NCBI RefSeq assembly: GCF_035222275.1
Contig: NW_026946359.1
Coordinates: forward strand, 4,650,001 to 4,714,000
DNA length: 64,000 nt
Direction of reading: 5' to 3'
Source of the DNA: Podospora bellae-mahoneyi
Lineage: Eukaryota; Ascomycota; Sordariomycetes; Sordariales; Podosporaceae
The notes beneath the pieces were generated by a model, which ran no database searches, was not told the origin of the DNA, and saw only the letters and a list, made by a program, of their open reading frames with translations. A program made the translations under genes and the position numbers. Below are positions 1 through 12,536 of the stretch, in pieces (positions within the stretch are counted from its first letter, which is position 1; each line of letters opens with the position of its first letter).

Positions 1-643
1 ACCTTGCTGTCAGGATAGATCTTGAGTTTTATCCTCGCAATAATTCCCAACAATCCCAGACTGGTCGAAGCAGCCAACCAGTCATCATCACTTTCATTCC
101 TTTCTACTTTTCTGATCTCCCGTTTCCATCAATGATATCCATGGCCAACACACCCGCCGCCACCATCGAGTCTTCTCTAATCGAGCTTCTGTGAGCCCCC
201 ATCACCACACTCCCGCCGAAACTGATGTTCCAGTTCGTGAGGGTGTACCCAACACTGGCACCCCTATCATGGAGATACTCGGCCAGCTGGAAGAAAGTAA
301 CTCCAGCGTCAACAAGTACGGACCCATGGGGGGCCCCCTCGGGAAGGCTGAAGTCGTAGATGCCGGCCACAATGGCAGTTTTGATGATGATGGTCGAGTC
401 GTCGCTGCATTGGGTATCGTACCACATGTGACCCTTTCCTGCGGCGCGGACCAAGGACTTGGACAGGATGGCTGACTTGACGACGGATTGCATATCCTCG
501 ACGGAGGTGGCGTCGTGGACCCGGGAGACATTATGGCAGGCTGGGGACCCTGGGCCGTCAAAGGTGTTCCATACCAAGGCTGATGCGGTGCCCGAGCAGA
601 GGAGAAGGCTGCTCAGGCCAACACCAAGGCCTGTGGGAATCAT
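1..643 (-). pseudogene. FAD-linked oxidase, secreted, frameshifted, 3' part off window
   Basis: N-terminal part of a PCMH-type FAD-linked oxidase (gulonolactone/arabinonolactone-oxidase-like); substrate unknown. I chose the ATG at 641-643 because the residues that follow (MIPTGLGVGLSSLLLCSGTA) form a signal peptide; upstream in-frame codons lack an ATG. Family signs are the RAAGKGHMWYDTQC stretch and the FAD-domain segment ending GGSVVMGAHRSSI. The frame read from the start hits TAG at 104-106. In another frame the protein continues without a gap as EIRKVERNES, then DDDWLAASTSLGLLGIIARI, up to the left edge. The switch falls at the CCC run at 119-121 (GGG in coding sense, where the frame needs GGGG). 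This is a one-base deletion, not an intron. Upstream lie a microsatellite and a small inverted repeat. The family call is firm; whether the lesion is biological or an assembly error cannot be settled here. Confidence 0.75.
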
Positions 644-693
644 CGTTGCCGGGAAAGAAGGGGTCTGAAACAGAGGACGGTTAACAAGCAATC

Positions 694-720
694 ACCTAGA
701 GATCTGAAAGAGATCTAGGT
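694..720. repeat. Short imperfect inverted repeat
   Basis: ACCTAGAGATCT at 694-705 faces AGATCTAGGT at 711-720 across a five-base spacer. It lies about 50-80 bp upstream of the FAD-oxidase ATG, so it could be a palindromic factor site or a chance hairpin. Confidence 0.45.
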
Positions 721-783
721 TCAAGCCTGGTGGAGCTTTTCCCCGGATTTCGAGCCACCAAGAAGGCACACTCGCTTTATATC

Positions 784-855
784 ACCCACCACCACCACCA
801 CCACCACCACCACCACCACCACCACCACCACCACCACCACCACCACAACAACAAC

Positions 856-893
<38 letters not shown>

Positions 894-910
894 GCAGCAG
901 CAGCAGCAAG
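784..910. repeat. Compound microsatellite (CAC)n-(CAA)n-(CAG)n
   Basis: About 20 CAC triplets run into interrupted CAA triplets and then about five CAG triplets. The array sits in the gap between the FAD-oxidase and HET pseudogenes. It creates open frames encoding poly-His, poly-Gln or poly-Trp, but nothing around them supports a gene. Confidence 0.95.
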
Positions 911-1644
911 AAACTCTCACCCCATCCTCCTGACCGACACGACGACGTCTCCTCGCTTCCACAAACAGTCACCTCACCTGCCACCTCCTCCAATTCACCC
1001 TCCAACCAACCGCGGCTCCTCAACCGCTTCTCTCATCTCAACCTCTACAAAAGCCACATGTGATCCTGCCCGTCTCATTGGAGCGTAGCATCTCACTCGT
1101 CCACACCCATTCTCAGTACATACAAAATCTCCAAAACAACCCTACCTGACCTGCAAAGGCACCGCAAGCGAATCCTCTGTTCTATGAGGTCCTTCCTTTC
1201 CCTTGGCTCGTGGCTCGCTTGGATTTGTTCACCACCAACGACGTCGTTGGTCGTGATAGCCACCAAGCCGGCGGGCTGGCCTCAAGGGGCAAATTGAGCG
1301 AGCGAGCGATGTCACTCCCCGCGAATCACAAACGCCAGCGCCGGGCAGCCACAAAAAAAACGCGGGGAAATGCAGGGTATAGAGATGACCCAGTCGGGGT
1401 TTTTACCTTGCTGTCACGGTCATTTCTTGGAATGTGGACTTGAAATAAATCCAGGAATCAACTGGTTGGTGAAGATGCTGATCCAAACGGTCACCAGTCA
1501 TGATGGTGGAGAGCTGTGCTTGGTGTGCAATGAGCTTCGAATGGGAACAACCTCTGAGAAGCTAACAGCCACCTTTCTTCTTGATCAGGAGTTCAGAGGA
1601 AGTATTCCAAAAGTCTGGCTACGAGGTGAGTTTTTCCATCAATA
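911..1644. other. Intergenic, no gene seen
   Basis: Gap between the microsatellite and the 3' end of the HET pseudogene. Open frames here have no recognisable family signal. Confidence 0.6.
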
Positions 1645-4108
1645 TCAGCAAATCGTCACCTCCTTCTTCTCCAACCACAGCGGATCTAGACCGAGGTCCT
1701 TATGTCGCCTGGCCCTCCTGTCTCTCCTCACATCGTCCATAGTGAAATCGAGTGTACTCGACCTCGGAGGGAGATCCATATTCTTTTCTTCATATGGTCG
1801 GGGATATCCAACAACCTCAAAGCTCTTGAAGAAAAGGAGCCCCGTTTCCTTCATAATGGCCCCATCAATGAATCCAACCCTCTGATAACATCCATCGCCC
1901 AGCCTCTTCAGCAAAAGCCCAAATCGATAGTCAACAAAGCCGTGATCCAGCACATGCGGCACACGAATCAAGAGCATTGCTGCCAGCCCGTCTGTGTCAC
2001 TTTGACTATCAGAAGATGGAAAATCCGTACCACCTTCTACCCATATACACCCGTTCCTCTCAGTCTGCAGTCGATATGCCCCGTCTGTGACTTCGGATCG
2101 ACTTGGTGCAAGCCCATACACATCATTCAACGGCGGTTCCTTCTCTTGCCTTGCTTTGATCTTGGTGACGGGCAACAGTGGCCCCCTCATCGTCAAAGTG
2201 CCTCCCGCTACCTGCCAAAGGGATCATGATCCCTCAGTTCCAGAGAGTGGGAAACATACTCTGCCAACGGCTCAAAGTCAAGGACATTTGACTTCCAAGC
2301 AGCGCGCTTCTCATACCACTCATAGACAGGAAATTGAACCTGGCCCACAACCGAAGCCCAGGACCACGACGGGGCAACATGCTCCTTTGTCGGTTCAAAC
2401 AGCCCCTCCAGAACACCACTTTTCCACAGATCAGCCGTATACTCACCCGGCATCTCCCTCATAGCCTCATGATCATTCTTGCTCCTAATACGCACCACCT
2501 CCCTTGCCAACCCAGCCACAGCAGGAAACCGGTCCGTCGCCTTGGTGATATCCCGTGCAGTAAAATCCTGCACCATCCAGTACCAATCCACCCAGTTGTA
2601 CCGACACCTTCCACTGACCTCCCTGTCTGCAGGTCTCCACGTTCCCTTTGAAAAACTGTCTTCTTGACGTTTGGCGTCTTAGCAAGCCGGCTAACATGGT
2701 TCCGCTGCATGCTCAGAATATTCTGACCTACGACCTCCCCATCTTCATTTGCCTTGATGGTATTGCATTCCCAGAAAGCTTGGCGGGTTCCGTACTGAAG
2801 AGCGCGTAGGGGCAGAAACCGCTCTTGCAAACACCATGCCCTTGAACTTAGAGGCTCGTTTCGGAGGTGGTCTGGATTTTCTGTTGATTTCCAGCTGTAG
2901 GTCCAGTCACGGTCGTCAATTTGGAGGCAGAGCTTGATGTTGGTGGTCGTTCTGGACGATGATGGCGAGGTGGGTGGTGGTGGTGGCAGCGGCACCACAT
3001 CAGGAGCCTCTTTATGAGGAAAAGAACCCCAAGGTGGCCCCAGGAGAATTCGCTCCGATGATGACCAAGTGGGCGTACCGGTAAATATCCGCCATCTGAG
3101 CCGCCTCTCGGGCCCAATCCTCTGGGTCGTCTTGAAGGATGCAAAGACTATCAATCCACACATACCGAAGACCCAAGCTCGCCATAAGGATCACTGCATC
3201 CCGGAAGGTCTGCGGTAGCTTTGATATTTCGATTCCTTCGTGGGTGTGAAGGGTCAAGGTCTTTCTAGTTGTCAAAAGGTGTTCCTCCAGCTCCCCAACA
3301 GTGACTTAGCGCAACAAAACGATCATCCTGATCATGGCCGTCCGAGTCGATTAACTTCTTTTCTTGCAGATATATCCTGTCTCTTCCAGGAAAGACCTCA
3401 ATCAATCGCGAAGGCATCCATCCTACAGGTTTGTCGAGTGGCTGGCATGTCCTACCATGCTCATCGACACCCTTGTTGAGCCATGTTTTTGCCAGCGTTA
3501 GGCTTTTTTTTGACAATGGACTTGCAGATACCAGGGGGACCACATTGATGTCCTGTCCTGTCTCTGCGCCTGGTTCGGCTTCCAGGGTAGCTTGACCGAT
3601 CCGAAGCTCTTGCGGGACACAAACTGCATCCCTATCGGCCGCCTCGGTGTCCCCCTCACCATCAAGTCTTGCAAGGTTCAGATGTGCCCGAAGGCTTGGG
3701 TGCACATCGAAAGAGGTGCTACTTTTCACATTACAGTTGCACACAACAGCCCAGCGGTTCGTCAGTCTGTGTCCATCATCGAGATACCGTGGTAACTTCT
3801 CCAGGGATATCTCGAGCTCCGCTTCGTTTCGATAAGCCGGAATCTCGTGAATGGGACGGTGAAGGTCTGCTGGCGGGTGCTCAGCGTCATAATCGGCCTC
3901 GAGAGTTGCTCTCTCCACCTGGACGACTCTGGACTGCGACCAACCCTTTATAACGATGGCACAAAGCCGCCAGGTGAAGGAGGAGGTGTGCACCTCGCCG
4001 AGTCTTGTGCCAGAGGGGGCTTAATGGTGTAGCCTCGGCTTCATCTGTGAATGCTTCATGTATCGTGGTGGAGAGGCTCAAGCAGAGCGTACAGAGGTCG
4101 TCGCTCAT
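1645..4108 (-). pseudogene. HET-domain (heterokaryon incompatibility) gene, multiply frameshifted
   Basis: HET proteins trigger incompatibility or programmed cell death in filamentous ascomycetes. All three HET blocks can be read: FVALSHCWG near 3.3 kb, YVWIDSLCILQDD followed by a conserved M..IYRYAH near 3.1 kb, and RAWCLQERFLPLRALQYG near 2.8 kb. The N-terminus MSDDLCTLC (ATG at 4106-4108) has the Cys pair common in this family. The C-terminal half has RDITKATDRFPAVAGLA and APSWSWASV, also typical. The protein is spread over several frames. Clear one-base changes lie at the A-run 3273-3276 (extra base), around 3009-3020, at the A-run 2651-2655 (missing base) and around 2211-2222. A further frame change at about 3890-3990 could be a frameshift or an intron. 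No splice sites explain the others, so I call a pseudogene. Confidence 0.85.
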
Positions 4109-6970
4109 CTTCTGGTCAAGATGAAAGAACGGTACCGGAGAGAATTTACCGTCATGAGGATGGGAAATTTTGCTTCCGAGAGCATTGCGGAAGAAGGCAT
4201 CATCACCAACGTTCCTTCCTTCTGTTTGCCTAGCCCCTTCTGTACAAACGCCTCATAACCCCATTCGAACCCTAACCCTCTCGCGGGACATTCTCACTCT
4301 GAATCTCGATTTATTTTGTCTACATCCCCTTGCTGTGCCATTCGACGAAGGCACGACATGTCTCTGCCATTGCCAGACATACCCACCCATTTGCATTCAG
4401 GGTGTCAGTTGATTGGCGTATCCGATAAACTGATGTTGTGCTGCCTTCACTTTATCTTGACAGGTTGCCCAAGACTTCTTCATCGCGCGCAACAATGACA
4501 AACATTGATGAGCCTGAGCTGAGTTGAGACAGGCCCTTTGTCAGTTCCCGCCTCTGTCTTCGATTTGTCTCGTCCAGGCTAAGCATGTCTCGCCTATGGC
4601 AGCATGGAGCAAACACCTCGAGAACCCCCACTCTCGGATGAAAGCACACACATGCACCACCACCTCTGAGCAAGCCCGTCAGCAGCCAACCGCCCATCCC
4701 ACAGTTTCTGACTGGATGATGTGCATCCCAGTATCGGTTTCTTGAATTGTGATGTCCTGTTAGTGAATATCAAATGCATGCGAACTGCACAGGACTCGTC
4801 ACATCACAATCTCGAAAAGGCGGGGAGCACATTGGATGCCACTCTCACACACCCATCATCCGATGTTTAAATTGAACCTGTTCGGCTGACAAAGTGAGGG
4901 CGGCAGTCGTCCGAATCCTTACGTCGAAAAAGAAAAGAACAATGTCAAAACACGGCCAGCAAAAGATGGGATGAAAATAGAAGAAACGAGACAAACCATG
5001 GGACGGGAGGGTGAACAGACTTCAAAGCCCCGAGAGTTCTGCAGGGCACAGACTTAATGAGAGTCTTAATTCTCTTGGAGATCTGCGTGAAGTTGTCTAT
5101 ACGAAGTCTTGTGTTATCAAAAGACTCGAAATTCCAAAGTCTTTACCCCGCCAACCTGAAAAACAGGAGTTACCCACCGCAACTGTGACAACCCCTCAGT
5201 GAGTTTTATGTCCTGCACTAAGCCACTAACACAGCACCAACGTATACACTATTCCCTAATTTAGCGAGGCCAAATGTACTTCACAATTCCAACCTCATAT
5301 GAAACCGAGGCTGATCTCAATAACCTCACTTCCTCTCTCATCGCAATGACAGTAAACCTTTTTCAGCGCTTAGTTATCATCTCATCGCCCAGACGACCCC
5401 TCCGGAAGAAACTCCGACCATACATACCATCACGACTATCCCCCCATCCACATGTGGGCACGCTAGAACACCCTTTCGAAGCTCTTACCCTCCCACATCT
5501 CATTCCGAACTCAACTCAACCGAAACACCACCATCCGTAGCGTCCCCAAATTCATCATCAGGAGGAGTCCACGCAAAAAGAGAGAACCCCTCTCTCTTCT
5601 GTTCACTGCCACCGCCCAGCTCGTTCCCCATCCTCTTCCCCGTCCCCGAAAGCCCCACGGGGAACTTCACGTTGTAGTAGATAGTGCCATCCCAATCGAG
5701 AAGAGCCAATTCTATCCGCGGATACACTACACTAGATAAGACCCTTCGATATCTTTTTGACACTAACACCGTCCTATAACATGGTGTCGGGTGACACTAA
5801 AATCACCACCAAGCCCCCCAGCTAGAGTTCTCGGGTAGAAAGAAAAAAAAAAGACCACGCGACAATCAATGAAGAGAGCTTGATGTCTGTGCGGGCTGGC
5901 TCTCCTGTTTTCCCTCCCTTGCTTAATCAATCACCACCCAGACAACATAACATCTCGCTTGTTTATTCCAGAACTCGGTAACCACTCGGCTGTCCCGTTC
6001 ACAAATGTGTTTCTCGCCCTGGAGATTTTGTGTGAATCAGTTCATCTCACTTTAATCCCATGTCTGGGTAGCAATGACAAACCTCCCTCGAAGTAAAGAT
6101 CGTCATGCCACACCCAACAACACCACCAAAAACAGTAGATATAGCATAAACCCATAATTGTGACAATGCATAACACCCATCCACGGCGCACCCGACCCCA
6201 GAGCAACAACTCCCCCCCCCCCAAAAAAAAAAAAAAAAAGAGGCGCCCAATACTCTGTACAACCCCATACAACCTCTTCTTTTCGGCCTTTGTCCAAAAA
6301 GCACATGTTTTTTTTTTTTCCTTTCCAAAGTCGTAGCGCCGAACAGGGGCCCAACGTGGTGTGTCCATGTACCCGCTCTCGCCGCCGCCGCCGTCACTGT
6401 CACTTCGCGGGGCGTCAAAGCCTCCCCCCTTGCCTGCCCTCAGCCCATCTGCCAAAATCATCGTACTGCAGCATCATACGGCAGTTGCACAAAGTCACCA
6501 TAGAAAACCTTTCGAGTAAGGTAGAAGAGAAAACAGAAAGATAGATTTGCACCTCCCGAAAAGCCGTGTGATGATATTTATAAGAATATAAAACGCCTAC
6601 TGACTTTCCCCCATTGTGAGATGATAATGCTCGATGATAAAAAGATGTACTTATTAAAAAAAATTAAAAAAACAACCCAAAAAATAACCCTTCCATGCAA
6701 TTTTTTTGTGTAAAAAATAAATCACAATCCGGCCATCCCCATCCCGTCGCCCAATTCCCCAACGCCATGCCAAAAGAAAATGTCAAAAATGTATATTTGA
6801 TCGATTGTAAATCTCCACAAGATTACAATTGTTGTCTCTGTCGTAAAAAAGAAAGATTCGGATGTTTGTGAAAATGATATGCAAGCCGCAACTGAGGTGA
6901 GTTGAACGCTGTGTTGTGGCAACTCGAGGTCACACATACACACAAATAGCATCCGTTGACCGCTTCCCCC
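4109..6970. other. Intergenic, no convincing gene
   Basis: 2.9 kb between the 5' end of the HET pseudogene and the 3' end of the next gene. It holds AT-rich stretches and homopolymers (C and A runs near 6.21-6.24 kb, A/T-rich DNA near 6.65 kb). A minus-strand open frame at 5500-5769 lacks an ATG and any family signal. The part adjacent to 6971 is probably 3' UTR of the following gene. Confidence 0.55.
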
Positions 6971-9900
6971 CTAATTGCGCCGCATACGATTCCAGATCCG
7001 CTTCATGACCCCCTTTTCCGTCCCGTTCGGGTTCCAATGGTCAACCCCATCAAACTTGCTCCAGTCCATGCTCTCCTTGGGGGTAACACCCTCCCTCGAT
7101 CCCACCGTTCTCCCACCCTCGGCAGGGGGCACAGAACCGCTCGCACCACCCGTTGGCCGGCGAGCATGTTGCTGGTAGCTCTGTTGCTGCTGCCGTTGCT
7201 GCCAGCCGTAAATCTCATCCTCGTGCGCGCGTAGGTCGGGTCGGGTAAGCGTCATTCGCAACGTCATCTCACGGGATGACACTGGAGCCTGGGCGTAGTT
7301 TCCAACCTCGGGCGTTCTAACACGGGCATGCTGAGCAATGTCAGGGGAAGCGAATCGCGCGGGGCGGAGACCGCCGGGTCTGTTCTCGAATGATTCTGGA
7401 GTCTTGGGCGATTCGAGATCCGCCAGAGAATCCGGGTCGCTGTTGAGGGAAATGTTTTCGTCTTCATCTTCATCCGCCAAAAATGACTGCAAGTTTGACG
7501 GATCGTCGGCTGGTTTCTGTCGTGATTGTCGGCAAGTAGCCACGTCGCCGTCACTTTCTGGCGTCGTACCCCGAGAGAGGACGTCGGCCGCAGGGAAACC
7601 AAACTCCACTGCTTCGTCAAACTTTTGGGGTGAAGCCAGATACACTCGAAGCTTGAGACGAGCTTCGGGATCCTGGTAGTGCGCCGCGGCCGGATCGATC
7701 GCCGTGATGGACTGTTGAGGGACATGTTTTGGTGTAATCAATGATAGAGTGCGAGATTTGCGCCGGCTGTGCGACACCAGGCTCGAGGACCCGCTGGCTG
7801 GGGGATAGTAGTTTGGTGATGTGGGCGAGGTGTTGGCATCCTTGGTGGCCGGCCTGCTGGTGGAAGAAAGCGATGTCCGACCAAAGGGGATCTTGGAGAT
7901 GGACAGGTGGCGACGAAACGAAGGTCTCTGCTTAGCCGCCGGCATGCCCTCTCGAAGACCGGCATGGTAGTCGTCCAAGAAGAGACGAAGGTCTAGGTCC
8001 TCCTCCTCATCCAACCACCTAAAGCTGTCGATGAATGACTGGGGAACACGGGTGTCGTCCGCCTGGTCGACAGGCCCTCTGAGACCCCGGTGTGAATCCA
8101 TGCTGTGTCGTACTGGCGAGAGTGGTGATGGAAGACTGTCAACACCCATCGTCAGGTTTCTTCGACTCGCCTGACGGTTAAGCTTATATACCGCCTCGTC
8201 AGCCGCGTCCAGAATGACACTGGCACGCAGACGCCTTGCCAGCAGAACCTGTTTCTCCCGGCTGAGCTCCGTCTCCTGCGTGGTGTCCGATCGGGTGGTG
8301 TAAGGATCAGACGAATTGGAGCCGGAGAAGTGAGACTCAATCACTGATCCCCGCCGGATATGACGAACGATCTGCTCCGAGTTGCTGCGGTCTTGACGAG
8401 CCTTCCGCCGTCTGAAACCCTTGGCTATGTCGTCGTAGTGCTGTGAGATGCCGTCGACGAGTCCGGACTCCTGGGCAAAACGCAGCCGCTCGAGCGTGGA
8501 GAAGTACTGCAAGGGAAGATTATTCAGTGACGGCCGCGAGAAGGAAGGGTGGTGCTAGGTAGGTAGCTATATTGACATGAAAAAGAAATGAGGGTGTGAG
8601 ATAGAAGTCGGCGACCTCGTGCACCCCCCCCTGACGCCCCCTCTGCCCCTAGCACCAATATATGATAGCTTGACGAGCTAAGCAGGAGGGTGGCCCTGCA
8701 GAACTGTCCAGCGGTTGGCAGTCACCATTCAGGGGAGGGAGATCGAGGGGGGGCACAGGACACCAGTCTAAAAGCAGCCGCGGGACCTGCATGGTGCTGT
8801 GTGCTCAGGGCCAAACACGCTGCGGTGACGCTGCAAGGTGCCACTCGACTGCAAATGCCACCCTCCTCTCGTGTAATCGTGAGCCTGGAAACCAGCTTTG
8901 GCCCAGACACAACAACAATAACACTGCAACTCATGCATGCAGCAGGCGAGCATTCAGGCACATTATGGCTGACCGCAACAAGCCCGTTCTCTTCCGCCGT
9001 CTGCGTCCCCATTTGCCAATATGCCACCACCAGATGGAGAGGGAGGGCAATCGTGGGGGTGGGCGCAAAAAAGAAGCAAAAATCTGGACGGATCACTGCT
9101 CTTGCAGCACGGCTCGGACAAAGCCCCACGGTTACAGCGTCGGTGGACCAATTCCATTGTGATATCTCTCAGGCAACCCGCTGGTTCGTCCTCAGAGCTT
9201 TTCAATGGTGTGGAAGTGGAATCTCGAGATGCTTTGGAGGTTGCGGACGTGGCGGACTATGGAGTACCCAGATCGGCAATCCCAAGGCTTGGCCCACCCC
9301 TCCCCAAATATGCCAATCTTGCCCTGAGATTCCGCTCATCAACCTCATCCCAACCCCGAGGCAGTCAGATCTTTCTTCACATCCACTGGATGGAGATCAT
9401 GACCGCCGAGCTACCACCGTCGCAACCAGGCAAAATGCCAGTGGGCCACCTCTTCTCGCCCTCTAATGGCCAATTTTTGTAATGTGAAAGGGGACGCGGA
9501 ACGCGTAAAAGGTGCCATTTGAGAGAAAAACAATTAGTGTAGAGCGCTCCCATTGGGCGTAAGCAGTGTGCTTGTGAATTTGCATGCAGGCTCCAGCACT
9601 TGCGGGAGCCAATGGCGGGAGTGATGAGCTTGTACAGCAGTTATACCCTGCCAAGCGAACAAAACAAAAACTTGTGGCCGGGCACACGAACGCGGCTACC
9701 GGAATCTGGCAGCTACCCGCACGGCTTCAAAAGGTTGAGAGGGGAGGGGATGACGACAGTAGAGAAGAAGAATCAAGTAGACTGCTCCTACACACCTTTC
9801 GCTGTATGGCTACCGGAAGAGCCTCAAACTCCTCTCGGGTCATCTGAGGGACAACGCCTTGAGGCTGTCGTTTTTGGATGCTGTTTGACCTCGAATGTCC

Positions 9901-10605
9901 AGGTCGCCTGTGGTTGTTTCTGAGGTAACCGTCCATTGAGGCTCGTCCCGGCCCTGAGAGCTTTGATAACTGTCCATTAGACTGACTCTGAGGACGTTGC
10001 TGCCGCCTTGTCCATCGTGAAAAGAGGGGACTGGCCGAGCGTTCGTGTTTTCCGGTTGCTGATCTGGAGCGGATATGAGGTCTGGGGGATACTGAAGTGT
10101 AATCGGACGCGGGAGGGGGCGAGAATCGGATTAAATCCGTCTCGGGTATCGGTCCAGGCATTGTGATTTGAGTATGGCCACCCTCGTCACCGTCTTCGCG
10201 GTGGTCGCCGCAAGACCAAAGGCTGGAAGTTGATGCTGATGGAGACAGGAAAAACGTGGAAGTGAGGAGGTGGGACTTGGTGTGAGTTGCGATGGATTGT
10301 CTCGGGTCGTTTGCTGCGAGGGCGTCTGCTGAGTGACGATCTGTGTTTGAGATGCTGTTGAAGAAAGGGAGCTGAAGACTGAAGTTGCTGTGATCGAAGC
10401 TCAATCTTGTCGGGGGAGTCGAGGGTTCTTCCAGGAACGGCGAAGAAACGTGGGCTGCCCTTGCTTCTGTGATGAGCCAGGGCATGTCATCAACAACGCT
10501 CTGCCCCGGCGGCTCCAGGGCCATCAGCCCATTGGGAGCCGCCGGGCTTGTTCCTTTGGAAATAGCGGGCCCCGGGGTGATGGCAGGGGCATCTGGGCTG
10601 TCCAT
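6971..10605 (-). CDS. Conserved fungal protein of unknown function, two exons
   Basis: Two open frames join into one 781-aa protein. Exon 1 is 10605-9796, starting at the ATG at 10603-10605. Exon 2 is 8506-6971. The donor is GTGTGT after CGA AAG and the acceptor is TTGCAG before TACTTC. The junction gives EALPVAIQRK|YFSTLERLRF, one continuous helical motif I recognise as conserved in filamentous fungi; I know no function for it. The rest is low-complexity: Ser/Pro-rich N-terminus, an Asp/Glu patch (LADEDEDENISL), a Gln-rich stretch, and a basic C-terminus ending in GVMKRIWNRMRRN. No membrane segment or catalytic motif is visible. The intron is 1289 bp, unusually long for this genome. Extra exons inside it are possible but not needed, since phase and motif both match. 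Confidence 0.75.
8507..9795 (-). other. 1.29-kb intron of the conserved fungal gene
   Basis: Bounded by GTGTGT (from 9795) and TTGCAG (ending 8507). Other introns in the window are roughly 50-210 bp. A 258-codon open frame on the opposite strand (8690-9466) has no family signal. No transposon ends were seen. Confidence 0.65.
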
Positions 10606-12098
10606 CTCGCTACTGGCTCGTGGTGGCCGAGGCCACGATGTCCCTGCTGGCAGAAATCAAGGGTCCAGCCAGTTGGGCAGCCAAGACCAGACTAGGGGGT
10701 TGCAAACCAGGGCAAAAGCCCAAAACGTTTAAGGCAAACGTTTAAGGGAAAGCCGTCGTGCAAGTGAGCCACAAAATCGTCATTTTTGAGACCAGCCCTT
10801 GGTGATCGTGTGCGTCAGGAATGGGCGGTGGGAATGGATGGCGATATACTCCGGAGTCACAAGCTGTGAAGCTATATTGGATGAGACGGGTGATAATAGG
10901 GTTGGCCGAGCTCCCGTCATCCCGTCCAATCCCTTTCCAGCACCGAATCGTTTTAATGTGATGGTGCTCCGTACTGGCGGTTGGCAACAGCCGTGATTAT
11001 GCCGGACGTGGGTAAACAACGATGCCTCAGATTGATGAGCGACGGCGGATGGCGATCGAACTCGCGATAAAGACGTTGTCTTTTGGGAGGACCATTTCTT
11101 ATCAAGTCAGCTTGACAGTTCTTGGTTCTGCAGCTCTGCAGCGCAGTCGGGTTTCAAGCTGTAAAGTGGAGGCTGGCAACACCTATGGGCTTCAACTGAT
11201 GAATAAGGCGCAATTCTGGGGCACGGCAGCTATTCTTTTCTTTCCCCAGGTGGGGACGCGAATCTGCAACATCGTAAACATGGTCCCTCCCTCTTTGGGC
11301 AGTTTGAGGGACGCCGACTCCGATTCCAAACATGTCAAGATCTCTCCGGCTTTGGCTGACTCCGTACTAAAGATGTACGGCAGAACATGATCCCAGGTCC
11401 CTGTCCTATATATATCCAAGTGTCATTACGCTGGCATTTATGAGCCTGCGGTAACTCACAGCACCAGCCCCGCACTGAAACGGTGTTCGAGACCGAGGCT
11501 CGCACCTTGGGGGCTGCCTCTGCCTGACCTTGAGTTTTCACATGTCTTGTCAAGGTATTCCCTTTCATGGTTTTTTCCTGTAATAAAATGCTTGCATAAG
11601 TAGAAAAATGTTGGCAGTGGAAAAACCGTTGTTATCGATCTCATCAGTGAGCTGGCAACGGCAACGCGGGGTGAGTGAGATCCTGCGAACTCTGTCTGTC
11701 TCCACAGCTGTCTCGCCTGACAAAACTCACCAATGGATAGCGTCCCCCTCTCTCGGGGAAGCAAGGGGTGCGTGGGGTTCTTCAGGGGTCCCCTGATGGC
11801 CTCTTGTTTCCAGAAGCAGAATCGAAGAAACATCGCGATGCCCAGAAGGCACTTCGCGTCTCACTGGGCCCCATCTTCCGCATCTCTCTGCCCATGATGA
11901 AATTCCCATTCACCGACACGTGTCGTTCAGATACCGCACCTCCCTAACCCCGCAGCCTGACTGCATCGCCATCGCTCTCCTGTGCAGAGAGTTTTGAAAC
12001 AGCCGCAACTCCTAGCAACCGTCTTTTCACCGTTCGCCAAACCATGTCCCCATCCAGTTGCGGGCGAAGGTCTTTGGTATCTCGGCTAAGGCAAAACT
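10606..12098. other. Intergenic, no gene seen
   Basis: Upstream region of the conserved fungal gene. No protein family, RNA gene or repeat was recognised. Confidence 0.6.
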
Positions 12099-12536
12099 TT
12101 ACCGCTCTTCCTTGGGTACCACTTTCAACCCGTCCGGGCTAGGAGTATCATTGAAGAACATCTCCACCCTTGCGGTGAAGGTAGGCTGATCGTTCTGGAA
12201 TTCCTCCGGATCGTATGCTAATCGAGTCAGTTGTTTGTGCCGAGCACTTTTCATAACTGTGCTGACATCATAAACGATGACAAGAGAGGCGAGGAACCAA
12301 TATTTGGCAATCATAATCTTGTCCTGAATCTCTATTTACCATGCCGCTTGGAAGAGAACGGCTCAACAAATACCGACAACCCCCATGCTGTTCAGCGACA
12401 CACAAGTAATGGCGGTGTTGTGTGACAACTTCAATGTTGTGCTCGCTTCCTCCTGTTCAGCCTCGCGCTTTTCCTCCCAACTACAGACGGCAAACCCCCA
12501 TCTTTTACCCGGCAAGGGGGCAGTCTCCTCCATCAT
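12099..12536 (-). pseudogene. Possible small gene or remnant, unknown
   Basis: Minus strand. A possible start (two adjacent ATGs at 12531-12536) opens a frame with GKRWGFAVCSWEEKREAEQ. About 300 bp further on, another frame ends with DPEEFQNDQPTFTARVEMFF and a stop at 12099-12101. Both pieces look protein-like and resemble the start and end of small fungal hypothetical proteins. A plausible acceptor (CTGAC then ATTAG) precedes the second piece. I could not build a continuous spliced frame, so this is either a small multi-exon gene or a remnant. Confidence 0.25.

Noticed and set aside
730-933. Open frame encoding poly-His then poly-Gln
   Set aside because: It is a direct product of the CAC/CAA/CAG microsatellite; there is no coding signal outside the repeat.
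4262-4274. Telomere-like CCCTAACCC
   Set aside because: Only about one and a half units; far too short to indicate an interstitial telomere.
5500-5769. 89-aa minus-strand open frame
   Set aside because: No ATG at its start and no recognisable domain; most likely chance.
8690-9466. 258-codon open frame on the plus strand
   Set aside because: It lies inside the long intron on the opposite strand, has no family signal, and overlaps open frames in other phases, as expected by chance in GC-rich DNA.
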